From: Mycolicibacterium sp. 018/SC-01/001
GTDB lineage: Bacteria > Actinomycetota > Actinomycetes > Mycobacteriales > Mycobacteriaceae
Assembly: GCF_007096635.1 (NCBI RefSeq)
Contig: NZ_VKAA01000007.1
Coordinates: 206,777-270,776 of the forward strand
Length of the DNA: 64,000 nt
Direction: 5' to 3'
Part shown: piece by piece, positions 9,823 to 21,500 of the stretch
Numbering within the stretch: position 1 is the stretch's first letter
Layout of the letters: each line of letters begins with the position of its first letter
Made by a program: the position numbers and the translations under genes
The notes under the pieces: model-generated
Databases searched by the model: none
Told to the model about the DNA's origin: nothing
The model's input: the letters and a program-made list of their open reading frames with translations, nothing else

Positions 9823-11253
9823 GTGACAGACATCGACGCTGACAGCGCTGCGACCGAGCAGCAGAGTTCTGGGACGTGGCGCGACCTTCTGGGACCGCGG
9901 TACCTGGGGGCATCCACGGTGCTCGCGGGTGGCGTCGCGCTGTATGCGACCAACGAGTTCCTGACGATCAGCCTGATGCCCAGTGCAGTCGCGGACATCG
10001 GCGGCCAACGGCTGTACGCGTGGGTCACCACCGTGTATCTGGTCGGATCGGTGGTGGCGGCGACCACTGTGCACGCCATTCTGATGAGGTGGGGCCCGCG
10101 ACGGTCGTATCTGTTGGGGCTGAGCATGTTCGGCGTCGGGAGCCTCGGCTGCGCGGTGGCGCCCACCATGGAGCTGATGCTGGTGGGTCGCACGGTGCAG
10201 GGTGCGGCCGGCGGCCTGTTGGCCGGACTCGGGTACGCGGTGATCAACACCGCGCTGCCGGCCCGACTGTGGACGAAGGCCTCGGCGCTGGTGTCGGCGA
10301 TGTGGGGTGTCGGAACGCTGGTCGGACCGGCCGCCGGCGGCCTGTTCGCCCAATTCGGTTCGTGGCGTTGGGCTTTCGGGGTGCTAGTGGTGATGACGAC
10401 GGCGATGTCGGCTTTGGTGCCGGTGGCACTGCCTGGCCAACGCGACGCAACCGTGGCGACGCGGGTCGGGGTCCCGGTCCGGTCCCTGCTGCTCCTCGGC
10501 ACGGCGGCCCTGCTGGTGTCGGCCGCCGGGGTCCCGCATGACGTACGGGCCACCGCGGGTCTGCTGGCCGCCGGTCTGGTGTTGATTCCGGTGTTCGTGG
10601 TCGTCGACCGGCGGGCGCGTGCTGCGGTGTTGCCACCGAGCGCGTTCGCCCCCGGGCCGTTGAAGTGGGTGTACCTGACGCTGGGTGTGCTGATGGCGGC
10701 GACGATGGTGGACATGTACGTGCCGCTGTTCGCGCAGCGACTCGCCCATCTCGCGCCGCTGGCGGCGGGCTTCCTCGGCGCAGGCCTGGCGGTGGGCTGG
10801 ACGGTGGGGGAGATCAGCAGTGCGTCGCTGGGCAAGCCGGCGGTGATCGTGCGCGTGGTGGCGCTGGCCCCGCTGGTCATGGCGGCGGGGCTGACGATCG
10901 GCGCGCTGACGCAGCGGCAGGACGCGTCGGTGTGGTCCGTCGCGGCGTGGGCGCTCGCTCTGGTGATCACCGGCTCCGGCATCGGCATCGCGTGGCCCCA
11001 TCTGTCGGCGTGGGCGATGAGCAAGGTGCGCGATCCGGCCGAGGGGCCCGCCGCCGCGGCGGCGATCAACACCGTGCAGGTGATCTGCGGGGCGTTCGGT
11101 GCAGCGTTGGCCGGTGTGGTGGTCAACGTGTCCGATCGTGGTGATGCGACAGCGGCCCACTGGCTGTTCGGCGTGTTCGCGGTGCTGGCGGCCTCGGCGG
11201 CGGTGAGCGCGATCCGCAGCGGCCGCCCCGTGCCCGATCCAGGATCACGGTGA
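9823..11253 (+). CDS. MFS drug/solute transporter
   Basis: A 476-residue major facilitator superfamily protein, at the position of Rv1634 behind uvrB. At least twelve membrane helices; the loop 2-3 region RWGPRRSYLLG corresponds to MFS motif A in weak form, and GRTVQGAAGGLLAGLGYAVI resembles motif B/C of DHA-type antiporters. GTG start at 9823, 39 bp after uvrB. The N-terminal 25 residues (acidic, Gln/Ser rich) are cytosolic. Substrate is unknown; family members export drugs. No regulator is adjacent. Confidence 0.85.
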   Translation: MTDIDADSAATEQQSSGTWRDLLGPRYLGASTVLAGGVALYATNEFLTISLMPSAVADIGGQRLYAWVTTVYLVGSVVAATTVHAILMRWGPRRSYLLGLSMFGVGSLGCAVAPTMELMLVGRTVQGAAGGLLAGLGYAVINTALPARLWTKASALVSAMWGVGTLVGPAAGGLFAQFGSWRWAFGVLVVMTTAMSALVPVALPGQRDATVATRVGVPVRSLLLLGTAALLVSAAGVPHDVRATAGLLAAGLVLIPVFVVVDRRARAAVLPPSAFAPGPLKWVYLTLGVLMAATMVDMYVPLFAQRLAHLAPLAAGFLGAGLAVGWTVGEISSASLGKPAVIVRVVALAPLVMAAGLTIGALTQRQDASVWSVAAWALALVITGSGIGIAWPHLSAWAMSKVRDPAEGPAAAAAINTVQVICGAFGAALAGVVVNVSDRGDATAAHWLFGVFAVLAASAAVSAIRSGRPVPDPGSR

Positions 11254-11301
11254 GCGCAAGCCTCGGCCTGCGCGACGGAGCACGGCAGAGTGACGGCCAG
11301 T

Positions 11302-11372
11302 GCGGGTGTGGCTGAGTGGCTAGGCACCGGCCTGCAAAGCCGTTTACACGGGTTCGAATCCCGTCATCCGCT
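11302..11372 (+). tRNA. tRNA-Cys (GCA)
   Basis: A 71-nt cloverleaf: acceptor GCGGGTG (11302-11308) pairs with CATCCGC (11365-11371), D-arm GCTGAGTGGCTAGGC, anticodon loop CTGCAAA with anticodon GCA, and T-loop GGTTCGAATCC. The discriminator base is T at 11372, the U73 identity element of tRNA-Cys. CCA is not encoded. Confidence 0.95.
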
Positions 11373-11401
11373 CGCATCGGGTCCCCGGGTACCTTGACCT
11401 C

Positions 11402-11746
11402 GTGACGTGGCTCCTCCTACTCCTGGCCATCGTCAGTGAGGTCTCCGCGACGCTGTCGCTGAAGGCGGCCGTCACCACCCCCGCGCTGTACGTCGTCGTG
11501 GTCGGGGGATACCTCGCGTCGTTCGTGTTCCTCGCGCTCGTCCTCAAGCGCGGCATGGGACTCGGCGTGGCCTACGGCATCTGGGGTGCGATCGGCGTCG
11601 CTCTCACCGCCGTGCTGTCGTCGCTCGTCTTCGGCGAGGCGTTCACGATCGTGATGGGCATCGGCATGGTCTGCATCATCGGGGGCGTGCTGCTCGTGGA
11701 GATGGGGTCTCACCGCGTCGACGACACCGCTGCCGGTCCGCCGTGA
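11402..11746 (+). CDS. Small multidrug resistance (SMR) protein, subunit 1
   Basis: A 114-residue four-helix protein of the EmrE/SugE family, GTG start. The essential membrane-embedded Glu of helix 1 is present (VSEVSATLSLK, residue 13), as are the helix 3 motif GVAYGIWGAIGVALTA and the helix 4 dimerisation motif GIGMVCIIGGVLLVEMG. It overlaps by 4 bp with a second SMR gene. Paired SMRs act as asymmetric heterodimers (EbrAB, YkkCD type) in proton-driven export of cationic compounds or guanidinium derivatives. No guanidine riboswitch is evident in the 29 bp separating it from tRNA-Cys. Confidence 0.9.
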   Translation: MTWLLLLLAIVSEVSATLSLKAAVTTPALYVVVVGGYLASFVFLALVLKRGMGLGVAYGIWGAIGVALTAVLSSLVFGEAFTIVMGIGMVCIIGGVLLVEMGSHRVDDTAAGPP

Positions 11747-12066
11747 TCCAGTACCTGTTCTTGGCAGGTGCCATCGCGTCGGAAGTGACCGGCACCCTGG
11801 CCCTGCGGGTCGCCGCCGGCGGTCGTCGCCCCTTCTACGTCATCGTGATCGTCGCCTACCTCATCGCGTTCACCCTGCTGTCCGCGTCGCTGCGACACGG
11901 CATGCCGCTCGGCATCGCCTACGGCATCTGGGCCGCCGCGGGGGTCGCCCTGACCGCCGCCGCGTCCCGCATCCTCTTCCGCGAGCCGCTCACGCCCACG
12001 ATGCTCGCCGGGATGGGTTTGATCGTGGCTGGCGTCCTGCTCGTCGAACTCGGTGCAGCGCACTGA
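11743..12066 (+). CDS. Small multidrug resistance (SMR) protein, subunit 2
   Basis: A 107-residue partner of the preceding SMR protein, starting at GTG 11743 inside its stop codon. It keeps the key Glu (IASEVTGTLALR, residue 13), the GIAYGIWAAAGVALTA helix 3 and GMGLIVAGVLLVELG helix 4. The two subunits differ in charged loops, as expected for opposite membrane topologies in a heterodimer. Translational coupling through the 4-bp overlap suggests 1:1 production. Confidence 0.9.
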   Translation: MIQYLFLAGAIASEVTGTLALRVAAGGRRPFYVIVIVAYLIAFTLLSASLRHGMPLGIAYGIWAAAGVALTAAASRILFREPLTPTMLAGMGLIVAGVLLVELGAAH

Positions 12067-12085
12067 GACGCATCAAAAGGCTCCC

Positions 12086-12114
12086 CGCTCAGCGAAGTCA
12101 TTATCCACTGAGCG
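12086..12114. repeat. Inverted repeat downstream of the SMR pair
   Basis: CGCTCAG (12086-12092) and CTGAGCG (12108-12114) are perfect 7-bp inverted repeats with a 15-nt AT-rich loop, flanked by AAAAGG on the left and AAAGGCC on the right. It starts 20 bp after the SMR stop. It could be a weak terminator or an operator for the cutinase gene; the long loop and lack of a U-run leave this open. Confidence 0.35.
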
Positions 12115-12244
12115 AAAGGCCCTCATCGAATAACGCCACGTCACAGCGGTGCCTAGCGCGAGGACAACACAGTTCGGCAACGCATCGATCACCTTTGTGT
12201 CGCCCACCTGGCAATGTTTGCTGGAACTGTGCCACGGTGATCGC

Positions 12245-12991
12245 GTGAGCACTCGCCAGGCAGCTCGTGCGATCGGCCTCGCGGTCACCTGCGCGCTCGC
12301 GTTGTGCGCCATGGCCGTTCGTGCACCGATCGCTGCGGCGGCCTCCTGCCCGGATGTGGAAGTGGTGTTCGCACGGGGCACCAGCGACAAGCCTGGCTTC
12401 GGGCCCGTCGGCACGCTATTCGTCAAAGCGCTGCAGAAAAAGTTGAGCACCAAGAAAATTGACGCGTACGCCGTCGACTACTCGGCCAGTTGGGACTTCT
12501 CGAAATCGACGTCCGAAGGTGCGGTCGACGCCAACAAGCACGTCCAGTACGTCGCCGGCATCTGTCCGCAGACCAAGATCGTGCTCGGCGGAATCTCCCA
12601 GGGCGCCGGGGTGATCGACCTCATCACGATCGGCAAGAAGAAGCTGTGGTTCTTCACGCCCTCGCCGCTGCCCGACACCATGGTCAACCACGTCTCCGCG
12701 ATCGCCGTGTTCGGTAACCCGTCCCGGGATTACGCCAACCTCGGCCCCCTGACCACCTTGAGCCCGTTGTACGGCAGCAGAACCATCGACCTGTGTGCGA
12801 CGAACGACCCCTACTGTTCCAAGGGGTTCGACATGTTCGCCCACTACTCCTACATGTGGAACGGGATGATCGACCAGGCCGCCGCGTTCGCTGCGCGGCG
12901 GGTGGTGGGTCTCGCCGGTGACACCAAACTGTCTGCGCAGCTGGATGATCCGGTGTCCGAACTCGAACCGGTTTCTGGACCCGGCGGCTGA
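12245..12991 (+). CDS. Secreted cutinase family esterase
   Basis: An alpha/beta hydrolase of the cutinase family (Culp type in mycobacteria). GTG 12245 gives 248 residues with a signal peptide (hydrophobic AIGLAVTCALALCAMAVRAPIAAA, cleavage before ASCPD). The mature start ASCPDVEVVFARGTSDKPGFGPVG is diagnostic; the nucleophile Ser sits in GGISQGAGV (about residue 117-125), with the catalytic Asp in CATNDPYC and His in FDMFAHYSY. Four Cys fit the two family disulphides. Cutinase-like proteins hydrolyse medium-chain esters or phospholipids outside the cell. The frame is open to ATG 12149, but that would bury the signal peptide. Confidence 0.9.
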   Translation: MSTRQAARAIGLAVTCALALCAMAVRAPIAAAASCPDVEVVFARGTSDKPGFGPVGTLFVKALQKKLSTKKIDAYAVDYSASWDFSKSTSEGAVDANKHVQYVAGICPQTKIVLGGISQGAGVIDLITIGKKKLWFFTPSPLPDTMVNHVSAIAVFGNPSRDYANLGPLTTLSPLYGSRTIDLCATNDPYCSKGFDMFAHYSYMWNGMIDQAAAFAARRVVGLAGDTKLSAQLDDPVSELEPVSGPGG

Positions 12992-13221
12992 TGTACCGCC
13001 GACCCCGCAGAACACCCCGCTGTGGAGACGCAGACGCGTGAGCGCAGTGTCGGGCGCGTCACCTCGCTGCCCGCAGCGTGACGTTGCTAGCGCGCGTGCG
13101 TGCATATCCTGGGCAAATGCGCGACTGGTGTGGTGATTCGCACCCATGTCCGCCGGACGGCGGGTTACTGTCACGATTGGCCTGGAATGGCAGAGCAGCA
13201 ACTCACATCGGGAGGACATGA

Positions 13222-13665
13222 ATGAGCGCCTACCAAACCGTGGTGGTCGGCACGGACGGTTCGGACTCGTCGTTGCGTGCGGTGGATCGTGCCGGTCAGA
13301 TCGCCGCAGGAGCGGGCGCCAAGCTGATCGTCTCGACGGCGTATTTCCCGCAGGGCGAGGATCAGCGCGCGGCAGACCTGCTCAAGGACGAGGGCTACAA
13401 GATGTCCGGCAACGCCCCGATCTACGCGATCCTGCGGGAGGCCCGGGACCGGGCGCGGGCCGCCGGTGCCGAGAACATCGAGGAGAAGGCCGTTGTGGGC
13501 GCACCCGTCGACGCCCTGGTCGAACTCGTCGAGGAGACGGGCGCGGATCTGCTGGTCGTCGGCAACGTCGGATTGAGCACGATCGCGGGCCGGCTCTTGG
13601 GCTCCGTTCCCGCGAACGTCGCCCGCCGGGCGAAGTCCGACGTGCTGATCGTCCACACGTCCTGA
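13222..13665 (+). CDS. Universal stress protein (Rv1636-type)
   Basis: A 147-residue USP with the nucleotide-binding pattern: VVVGTDGSDSSLRA at the N-terminus and GNVGLSTIAGRLLGSVPANV (G-2x-G-9x-G-S) at the C-terminus. The Rv1636 orthologue, located at the same place relative to uvrA, is reported to bind cAMP better than ATP. An adenylate cyclase gene occurs in the same window (37064). ATG 13222 is preceded by GGGAGG. A bidirectional hairpin terminator follows. Confidence 0.92.
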   Translation: MSAYQTVVVGTDGSDSSLRAVDRAGQIAAGAGAKLIVSTAYFPQGEDQRAADLLKDEGYKMSGNAPIYAILREARDRARAAGAENIEEKAVVGAPVDALVELVEETGADLLVVGNVGLSTIAGRLLGSVPANVARRAKSDVLIVHTS

Positions 13666-13679
13666 CACGCGACAACGAC

Positions 13680-13712
13680 AAACCCTGGGCCGGAACCACC
13701 GACCCAGGGTTT
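13680..13712. terminator. Bidirectional intrinsic terminator
   Basis: AAACCCTGGG (13680-13689) pairs with CCCAGGGTTT (13703-13712), 13-nt loop, with TTTTC on the plus strand side and AAA/TTT on the minus side. It lies between the convergent USP and aldolase genes and can serve both. Confidence 0.85.
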
Positions 13713-13725
13713 TCTCGTCAGCGGC

Positions 13726-14610
13726 TCACGTCGCCGATGCCTTGGCGATCGCGACGATCGCCGCGTCCAGCGTCGCGTTGAACTCCTCGTCGCTCTGCTG
13801 GGCCGTCAAGCCTTCGGTCAGGGCGCGCGAGAAGCTCGCGATCACCCCGTTGTTGGCGGCCAATTTGTCGCAGGCCTCGTCGCGGTCGTAGCCACCCGAG
13901 AGGGCCACGACGCGCACCACCTTCGGATGGTCGACCAGGTCGCGGTAGAGGTTGTCGACGCTGGGCAACGTCAGCTTCAGCATGACCGCCTGCCCCTCGC
14001 CGAGACCGTCGAGACCCGCCAGCAGCGCGGTCTTCAGCTGATCCTCCGCCTCGGCCTTCTGCGGGCTGTGGATGTCGACCTCGGGCTCGATGATCGGCAT
14101 CAGGCCGGCGGCCAGGATCTGCGTGCCGATCTCGAACTGCTGGTCGACGACGGCCTGCAGGCCCGCGCCGCGTGTCTTGATGACCGAACGCATCTTGGTC
14201 CCGAACACGCCCTTGTCCCGGGCGCGGGTCAGCAGGTCGGCCAACCCGGGGATCGGCTTCATCACCTGGGCGCCGTCCTGTTCGTCGGCGAGGCCCTTGT
14301 CGACTTTGAGGAACGGCACGATCTTCTTGACGTTCCACAGGTAATCGGCCGTGGGCCGGCCCCCGACCTCGCGGTCCATCGTGTCCTCGAACAGGATCGC
14401 GCCCAGAATCCGGTCGCCGTCGAAGCTCGGACTCGTGATGATCCGGGTGCGCATCTCGTGCACGAGGTCGAACATCTGCGCATCGCCGGAGTAGGCGTTC
14501 TCGTCGATGCCGTAGAGCTTCAGCGCCTTGGGCGTGCTGCCGCCGCTCTGGTCGAGGGCTGCGATGAAGCCGGCGCCACGCTGCACCTTGCTGAGTTGTT
14601 CGGTGTTCAT
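13726..14610 (-). CDS. Class I fructose-bisphosphate aldolase
   Basis: A 294-residue bacterial class I aldolase, starting at ATG 14610 behind AGGAAGGGAAC. It splits fructose 1,6-bisphosphate into dihydroxyacetone phosphate and glyceraldehyde 3-phosphate through a lysine Schiff base. Visible hallmarks are [21 protein letters not shown] at the N-terminus, [24 protein letters not shown], and [10 protein letters not shown] with the likely Schiff-base Lys, followed by [13 protein letters not shown]. The frame is open upstream to 14748, inside the neighbouring MBL gene, but homology begins at [10 protein letters not shown]. Probably co-transcribed with the MBL hydrolase gene 34 bp upstream. Most mycobacteria also have a class II Fba elsewhere. 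Confidence 0.9.
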   Translation of the reverse strand: MNTEQLSKVQRGAGFIAALDQSGGSTPKALKLYGIDENAYSGDAQMFDLVHEMRTRIITSPSFDGDRILGAILFEDTMDREVGGRPTADYLWNVKKIVPFLKVDKGLADEQDGAQVMKPIPGLADLLTRARDKGVFGTKMRSVIKTRGAGLQAVVDQQFEIGTQILAAGLMPIIEPEVDIHSPQKAEAEDQLKTALLAGLDGLGEGQAVMLKLTLPSVDNLYRDLVDHPKVVRVVALSGGYDRDEACDKLAANNGVIASFSRALTEGLTAQQSDEEFNATLDAAIVAIAKASAT

Positions 14611-14644
14611 GTTCCCTTCCTGATGGTCCTCGGCAGAAACGCGG

Positions 14645-15334
14645 TCACCAACCGCGCTCGCGCCACTCATCCAGATGCGGACGCTCGGCTCCGAGGGTGG
14701 TGTCATCGCCGTGTCCTGGATACACGACAGTGGAATCGGCGAAGACATCGAACAGGCGGCTGGTCACGTCTGCCAGCAGCTGCTCGAAATCCCCGTCCTT
14801 CCAGGTCTTTCCGACGCCCCCGGGAAACAGGCAGTCCCCGGTGAACAGGTGCACGCGTTCCTGCCCGTCCTCGTCGGTGTCGGCGTCGCGCAGCGCCAGG
14901 GCCACCGAGCCTGGTGTGTGGCCGCGCAGGTGGATCACGTCGAAGTGCAGGTCGCCGACGTCGACGCGGTCGCCGTCGGCGAGCAGGCGCTGCGGGGTCA
15001 CCGGCAGCGGCTCGGCGTCGAGCGAGTGCGCGGCGGTGGGGGCGCCGGTGGCGTCGGCCACCTCCTCGAGCGCCATCCAGTGGTCCTGGTGCTGATGGCT
15101 GGTGACGATCAGCGACAGGGTCGGTGCCGCGTCGGCGATGAGGCCGTGCAGGAGTTCGGCATCGTTGGCGGCGTCGATGAGTAGCGTCTGGCCGGTGCGG
15201 GAACAGGTCACCAGGTAGGCGTTGTTGTCCATGGGACCCACTGAGACCTTGACGATGGACGCGCCGGGCAGGCAGCGCCGTGCGGCGGTGCGGGGCTCGA
15301 CGTGTCCTGTGTAGTTGTCGTCGACGACGGTCAT
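14645..15334 (-). CDS. MBL-fold hydrolase (glyoxalase II-like)
   Basis: A 229-residue metallo-beta-lactamase fold protein, Rv1637c position. Metal site motifs: SHQHQDHW (about residue 84-91, the HxHxDH motif), HLRGHTPGS (His), LFTGDCLF (Asp) and VYPGHGDDT (His). The layout resembles hydroxyacylglutathione hydrolase, although mycobacteria use mycothiol, so the substrate may be a mycothiol thioester or other. Start ATG 15334 is preferred; the frame stays open to 15409, across the uvrA promoter. Divergent from uvrA. Confidence 0.85.
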   Translation of the reverse strand: MTVVDDNYTGHVEPRTAARRCLPGASIVKVSVGPMDNNAYLVTCSRTGQTLLIDAANDAELLHGLIADAAPTLSLIVTSHQHQDHWMALEEVADATGAPTAAHSLDAEPLPVTPQRLLADGDRVDVGDLHFDVIHLRGHTPGSVALALRDADTDEDGQERVHLFTGDCLFPGGVGKTWKDGDFEQLLADVTSRLFDVFADSTVVYPGHGDDTTLGAERPHLDEWRERGW

Positions 15335-15386
15335 GGTGACCCACGTTACTTCGCCGCGCGACCTGCGCCGCCACCGCGGGTGAAAG

Positions 15387-15409
15387 CTGTCGGTGGGTCG
15401 CCCTAGCAT
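15387..15409 (+). promoter_or_regulatory. RecA-NDp (PafBC-type) promoter of uvrA
   Basis: CTGTCGGTG (15387-15395), 8-nt spacer, TAGCAT (15404-15409) fits the RecA-NDp consensus tTGTCRgtg-N8-TANNNT, with only the weakly conserved first T replaced by C. Transcription would start near 15416, giving a leader of about 56 nt with a GGAGGGAAAGG ribosome site before GTG 15472. Confidence 0.8.
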
Positions 15410-15471
15410 GGTCCTGTACTGCGTCCAGCGGACGCATCGGGCACGTTTTCTCCTCGGAGGGAAAGGACATC

Positions 15472-18364
<2,893 letters not shown>

Positions 18365-18375
<11 letters not shown>

Positions 18376-19294
18376 TCGGGTCCAGGACCTCGTCCAGGAT
18401 CCGTCGAAACGCCGTGACGCCGGGGTCGTTGTCCGACCGGGTGTGCCAGAACACCCGGACGTCATAGGTCGGAAGCTCGAGCGGGATCTCGACGAGCGTG
18501 ATCGCTGACGTGCGGGCGTGGAATTCGGCCAGGCGGCGCGGGGCCACACCGATGCAGTGGCCGTTCTCGACGACGGGGAACAGCGAGCTGTAGTGCGGCA
18601 CGGTGATGCGGATCCGCCGGGTGAGGCCGGCGCGAGCCAGCGCGTCGTCCACTTCGCGACCGCGTCCGGCGCTGATGTGGACATGCGCATGCGGGAGGTC
18701 GACGAACCGTTCGAGCGTCATCGCTGCGGTGGCGTCGGGGTGGTGTGAAGCGATGACGCCGACCATGTCGTCGCTGAATGCGGGCTCCGAATGCCATGCC
18801 GCCGGTCGCGTGGCGGGAATGCCCACGTAGACATCGATCTCACCGCTGGCCAGAGCGTCGGCCACGCTGATGCGGTCGACGGCCTGCACCCGCAGACGTG
18901 AACGCGGAGCGTGCCGGTGCAGCGTGCGGTCGAGGCCCGGCAGGAGCAGAGGGCCGTACAGATCGGCGAAGGCGATCACCCACTCGCGCGTGGTCGTGGA
19001 CAGATCGAACGCGTCGAGGCCCTGCACGATCCCCTGGACGAGGCGCAGCGCCTCGTCGAGGCGGGGCTGTACGGCCAACGCCGCGGGGGTGGGGCTCAAT
19101 CCACGTCCGGAGCGCACCACCAGCGGGTCACCCAACAGAACCCGAAGACGCGCCAACGCATTCGACACGGCGGGCTGCGTCAGATGCAGACGAGCGGCGG
19201 CCCTGGTGGCACTGCGCTCCTCGATGACGGCATACAGGACGACGAGGAGATTGAGGTCCACACCGGTGAGATTCACTTGATGAATGTGACACAT
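18365..19294 (-). CDS. LysR family transcriptional regulator
   Basis: A 309-residue LTTR. The N-terminal helix-turn-helix reads [50 protein letters not shown] (about residues 11-60), followed by a periplasmic-binding-protein-like effector domain (about 95-305). The NodD/PcaQ-like pattern [24 protein letters not shown] suggests aromatic or other small-molecule effectors, but no effector can be named. It diverges from the NmrA-like oxidoreductase gene, and a T-N11-A palindrome in the 70-bp gap suggests it controls that gene and itself. Confidence 0.9.
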
Positions 19295-19299
19295 CAGAA

Positions 19300-19320
19300 C
19301 TCATGATTGGTGCTGATGAG
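19300..19320. promoter_or_regulatory. Candidate LysR-type binding box
   Basis: CTCAT (19300-19304) and ATGAG (19316-19320) form an inverted repeat with an 11-nt spacer, the T-N11-A geometry of LTTR binding sites. It lies 6 bp from the LysR start and 44 bp before the divergent oxidoreductase start. Confidence 0.5.
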
Positions 19321-19363
19321 CCGGAGTTCCTACCGTCGGTATCGGGGACGACGAAAGGACCCG

Positions 19364-20212
19364 ATGATGCGAGTGCTGGTGACCGGGGCGAACGGTGGAG
19401 TCGGCTCCACCATCATCGACCTGCTGAGGGAGACCGACGCCGAGGTGCGTGCGACGTGCCGGCGACCCGACCGACGGCGATGGCCGTCGGTGGACGTGGT
19501 GCCCGGCGACCTCGATGAGCCGCAGACACTGCGTCCGGCGCTGCGCAGTGTCGACGCCGTTTTTCTCGTCAGCTTCGCCCCACCGAAGGTCCTGCCTGAC
19601 CTCGTCGAGGAGATGACAGCGGCCGGGGTCCAGAAGGTCGTCGTCCTGTCGACCATCGACACCACACGCACGGAGCAGTTCGTCGAGTACAACAAACAAC
19701 GCCACCTCGCCGTCGAGAACGCGGCCATCGACGGCGGCTTCGCCACGGTCTGCCTACGCCCGGGCGCCTTCGCGCGCAATGCGATCCGCTTCTGGGCGCA
19801 TCAGATCCGGGTCCACCGCAGCGTCGGATTGCCGTTCCCGGAATCCCAGCAGGCTCCGATTGCCGACGACGACATCGCCGCGGTCGGTGTCACGGCGCTC
19901 ACTACGTCAACGCTCGACGGACAGAAGATCGTCCTCACCGGACCGGCCTCGCTGACGATGCGCGAACAGGTCGGCCTCATTGGTGACGCGATCTCTCATC
20001 CGATCGACATCACCGCGCTCTCGGACACGCAAGCCCGGGCCCTGTACGGGCAGGTGCTGCCGCCGCAGTACCTGGATCTGCTGATGGCTCAGTGGGCCTT
20101 CGAAGTCACCGAGCCCGCCGAGGTCACCGACGCCGTGCCCACGATCACCGGCCGCCCGGCAATCCCGTTCGGCGACTGGGCTGTTCGCCACCGTGAGGCC
20201 TTCGTCGGTTGA
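19364..20212 (+). CDS. NmrA-like NAD(P)-binding oxidoreductase/sensor
   Basis: A 282-residue atypical SDR. The dinucleotide-binding motif TGANGGVGS is at residues 8-16 (MMRVLVTGANGGVG), and SFAP, VVLSTID and a YNKQRHLAVENAAIDGGF segment correspond to the usual Tyr-Lys region (here YNKQRH, so the YxxxK catalytic pair is changed to Y-N-K). This fits NmrA/QOR2-type redox sensors or quinone reductases. Start ATG 19364 follows AAAGGAC; an earlier in-frame start at 19307 is inside the operator area. Likely the target of the divergent LysR regulator. Confidence 0.8.
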   Translation: MMRVLVTGANGGVGSTIIDLLRETDAEVRATCRRPDRRRWPSVDVVPGDLDEPQTLRPALRSVDAVFLVSFAPPKVLPDLVEEMTAAGVQKVVVLSTIDTTRTEQFVEYNKQRHLAVENAAIDGGFATVCLRPGAFARNAIRFWAHQIRVHRSVGLPFPESQQAPIADDDIAAVGVTALTTSTLDGQKIVLTGPASLTMREQVGLIGDAISHPIDITALSDTQARALYGQVLPPQYLDLLMAQWAFEVTEPAEVTDAVPTITGRPAIPFGDWAVRHREAFVG

Positions 20213-20215
20213 CGA

Positions 20216-21382
20216 TCAGCGCTTGCACGCCGGGGACGGAAAGCGCGGGCTGACACGAACCCCCGCGAGCCAATCGGTGAGCTCCTCGGCGCGCGCGGAG
20301 AGGGCTTTCGCCGACCCGCGGTCCACGTCCTCGAGCAGGACCAGTTCGACACGGCCCTCATCATTCTGGCGCCACGCGCCGACGACGCGGCCGTTCACCC
20401 ACACGGTCGGCCCGGCGTTACCGTTGCGGTCGAACACGTCGCCGCGGTGCGGCCCGAGGTACCAGTCCCGGTCGAACCATCCCATCGTCGTCGGGTCCAA
20501 TGACGGCAGCAGGGCGCACCACGGCTCGGCTCCATCGTCCTGATCGTCGCCCGGCAGCAGGTAGCCGGAGCTGTCGTCGAGCCGTACCTCTTCGGCCTCG
20601 ATGGCGGACAACGCTTTTCGTGCCCAGGTCAGTGTGGTGCCGAACCACCACTTGATGTCGGTGAGCGTCGCGGGTCCGAAGGCGGCCAACCAGCGGCGCA
20701 CCAGGTCGGCGCTCGCGGCATCCGCATCGGCCGCGGCCCACGGGCTGCCCAGCCACGACTCGACCGAGGTCCACCGGGGGCGCGACGTCAACCAGCCGCC
20801 GTCGTTGAGGCCGCGCACGATGTGACCGCGGGCGGCCAGCACCGTCAGTACGCGCGGTGCGAGGTGGCCTTCCGCGCCGTAGGCCTTCCCCGGCGCGGGG
20901 TTGTACGTGCCGGCGAGTTCGGCCAACGCTTCTCGCAGTTCGCGGGCGCTGCAGGGGCCTTCTGCGCGCAGGTGGCGCACCACCGCGTCCTGCGCGGTGT
21001 CCAGCCAGGCCGCCCCGTCGACGGCCACGCCCGCACGTTCCACGTCGGCGGCCAGCCGGCGCGCCTCGTTGAGCGCCACCCGGTCGCTGGCCGCCGCCTG
21101 CACCGCGACGAGGTCCTCCTGACGCACCACCCACAGCGTCCTGCGCATCGCGAGATGCTTGACCACCGTGCGGTTCCGGTAGAGGGCGGCGTCGAGATCG
21201 TCGTGGACGAATCCCGGCAGGCGGGCCCACAGCGACAGGTAGGGCGTCGCGGGGTCCGTGGCGTGCAAGGCGACCAGGCGTTCGGTGACGCTTTCGACCG
21301 AGCCGGCCATCGGTGCCGTCGGGCTCAGCAACTGCCTCCGGGCCAGGCGGGCCCGGCGCTGCTCGACGGTGATGGTGCGCAC
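20216..21382 (-). CDS. Winged-helix DNA-binding domain protein (HTH_42/AlkX type)
   Basis: A 388-residue protein of the winged helix DNA-binding (DUF1006/HTH_42) family, GTG start at 21382. Family features: LVALHATDPATPYLSLWARL near residue 37, ALYRNRTVVKHLAMRRTLWVV near 68, then SARELREALAELAGTY, RWTSVESWLG, and the C-terminal WCALLPSLDPTTMGWFDRDWYLGPHRGDVFDRNGNAGPTVWVNGRVVGAW. Streptomyces and Escherichia members (YcaQ/AlkX type) unhook DNA interstrand crosslinks as glycosylases; whether this one does is not known. It lies 3 bp from the convergent NmrA-like gene. The open frame extends to 21712, but no homology supports that. Confidence 0.8.
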   Translation of the reverse strand: MRTITVEQRRARLARRQLLSPTAPMAGSVESVTERLVALHATDPATPYLSLWARLPGFVHDDLDAALYRNRTVVKHLAMRRTLWVVRQEDLVAVQAAASDRVALNEARRLAADVERAGVAVDGAAWLDTAQDAVVRHLRAEGPCSARELREALAELAGTYNPAPGKAYGAEGHLAPRVLTVLAARGHIVRGLNDGGWLTSRPRWTSVESWLGSPWAAADADAASADLVRRWLAAFGPATLTDIKWWFGTTLTWARKALSAIEAEEVRLDDSSGYLLPGDDQDDGAEPWCALLPSLDPTTMGWFDRDWYLGPHRGDVFDRNGNAGPTVWVNGRVVGAWRQNDEGRVELVLLEDVDRGSAKALSARAEELTDWLAGVRVSPRFPSPACKR

Positions 21383-21500
21383 GGCTCCCGACCGTAGCCG
21401 CCTCGTACGACACGGAAGTTGGGATCGGTAGCCCGAGGGCCCCTTTTCACTGTTCTCACACGACGCCACCGAGGCGGAGTACGACGAAGGGAATCGAACG

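Noticed and set aside
11373..11401. Guanidine riboswitch before the SMR pair
   Set aside because: Only 29 bp lie between tRNA-Cys and the first SMR gene, with no hairpins of the ykkC or mini-ykkC type.
13726..14748. Aldolase starting at 14748
   Set aside because: The extra 46 codons lie in the MBL gene and have no homology; ATG 14610 has a good ribosome site.
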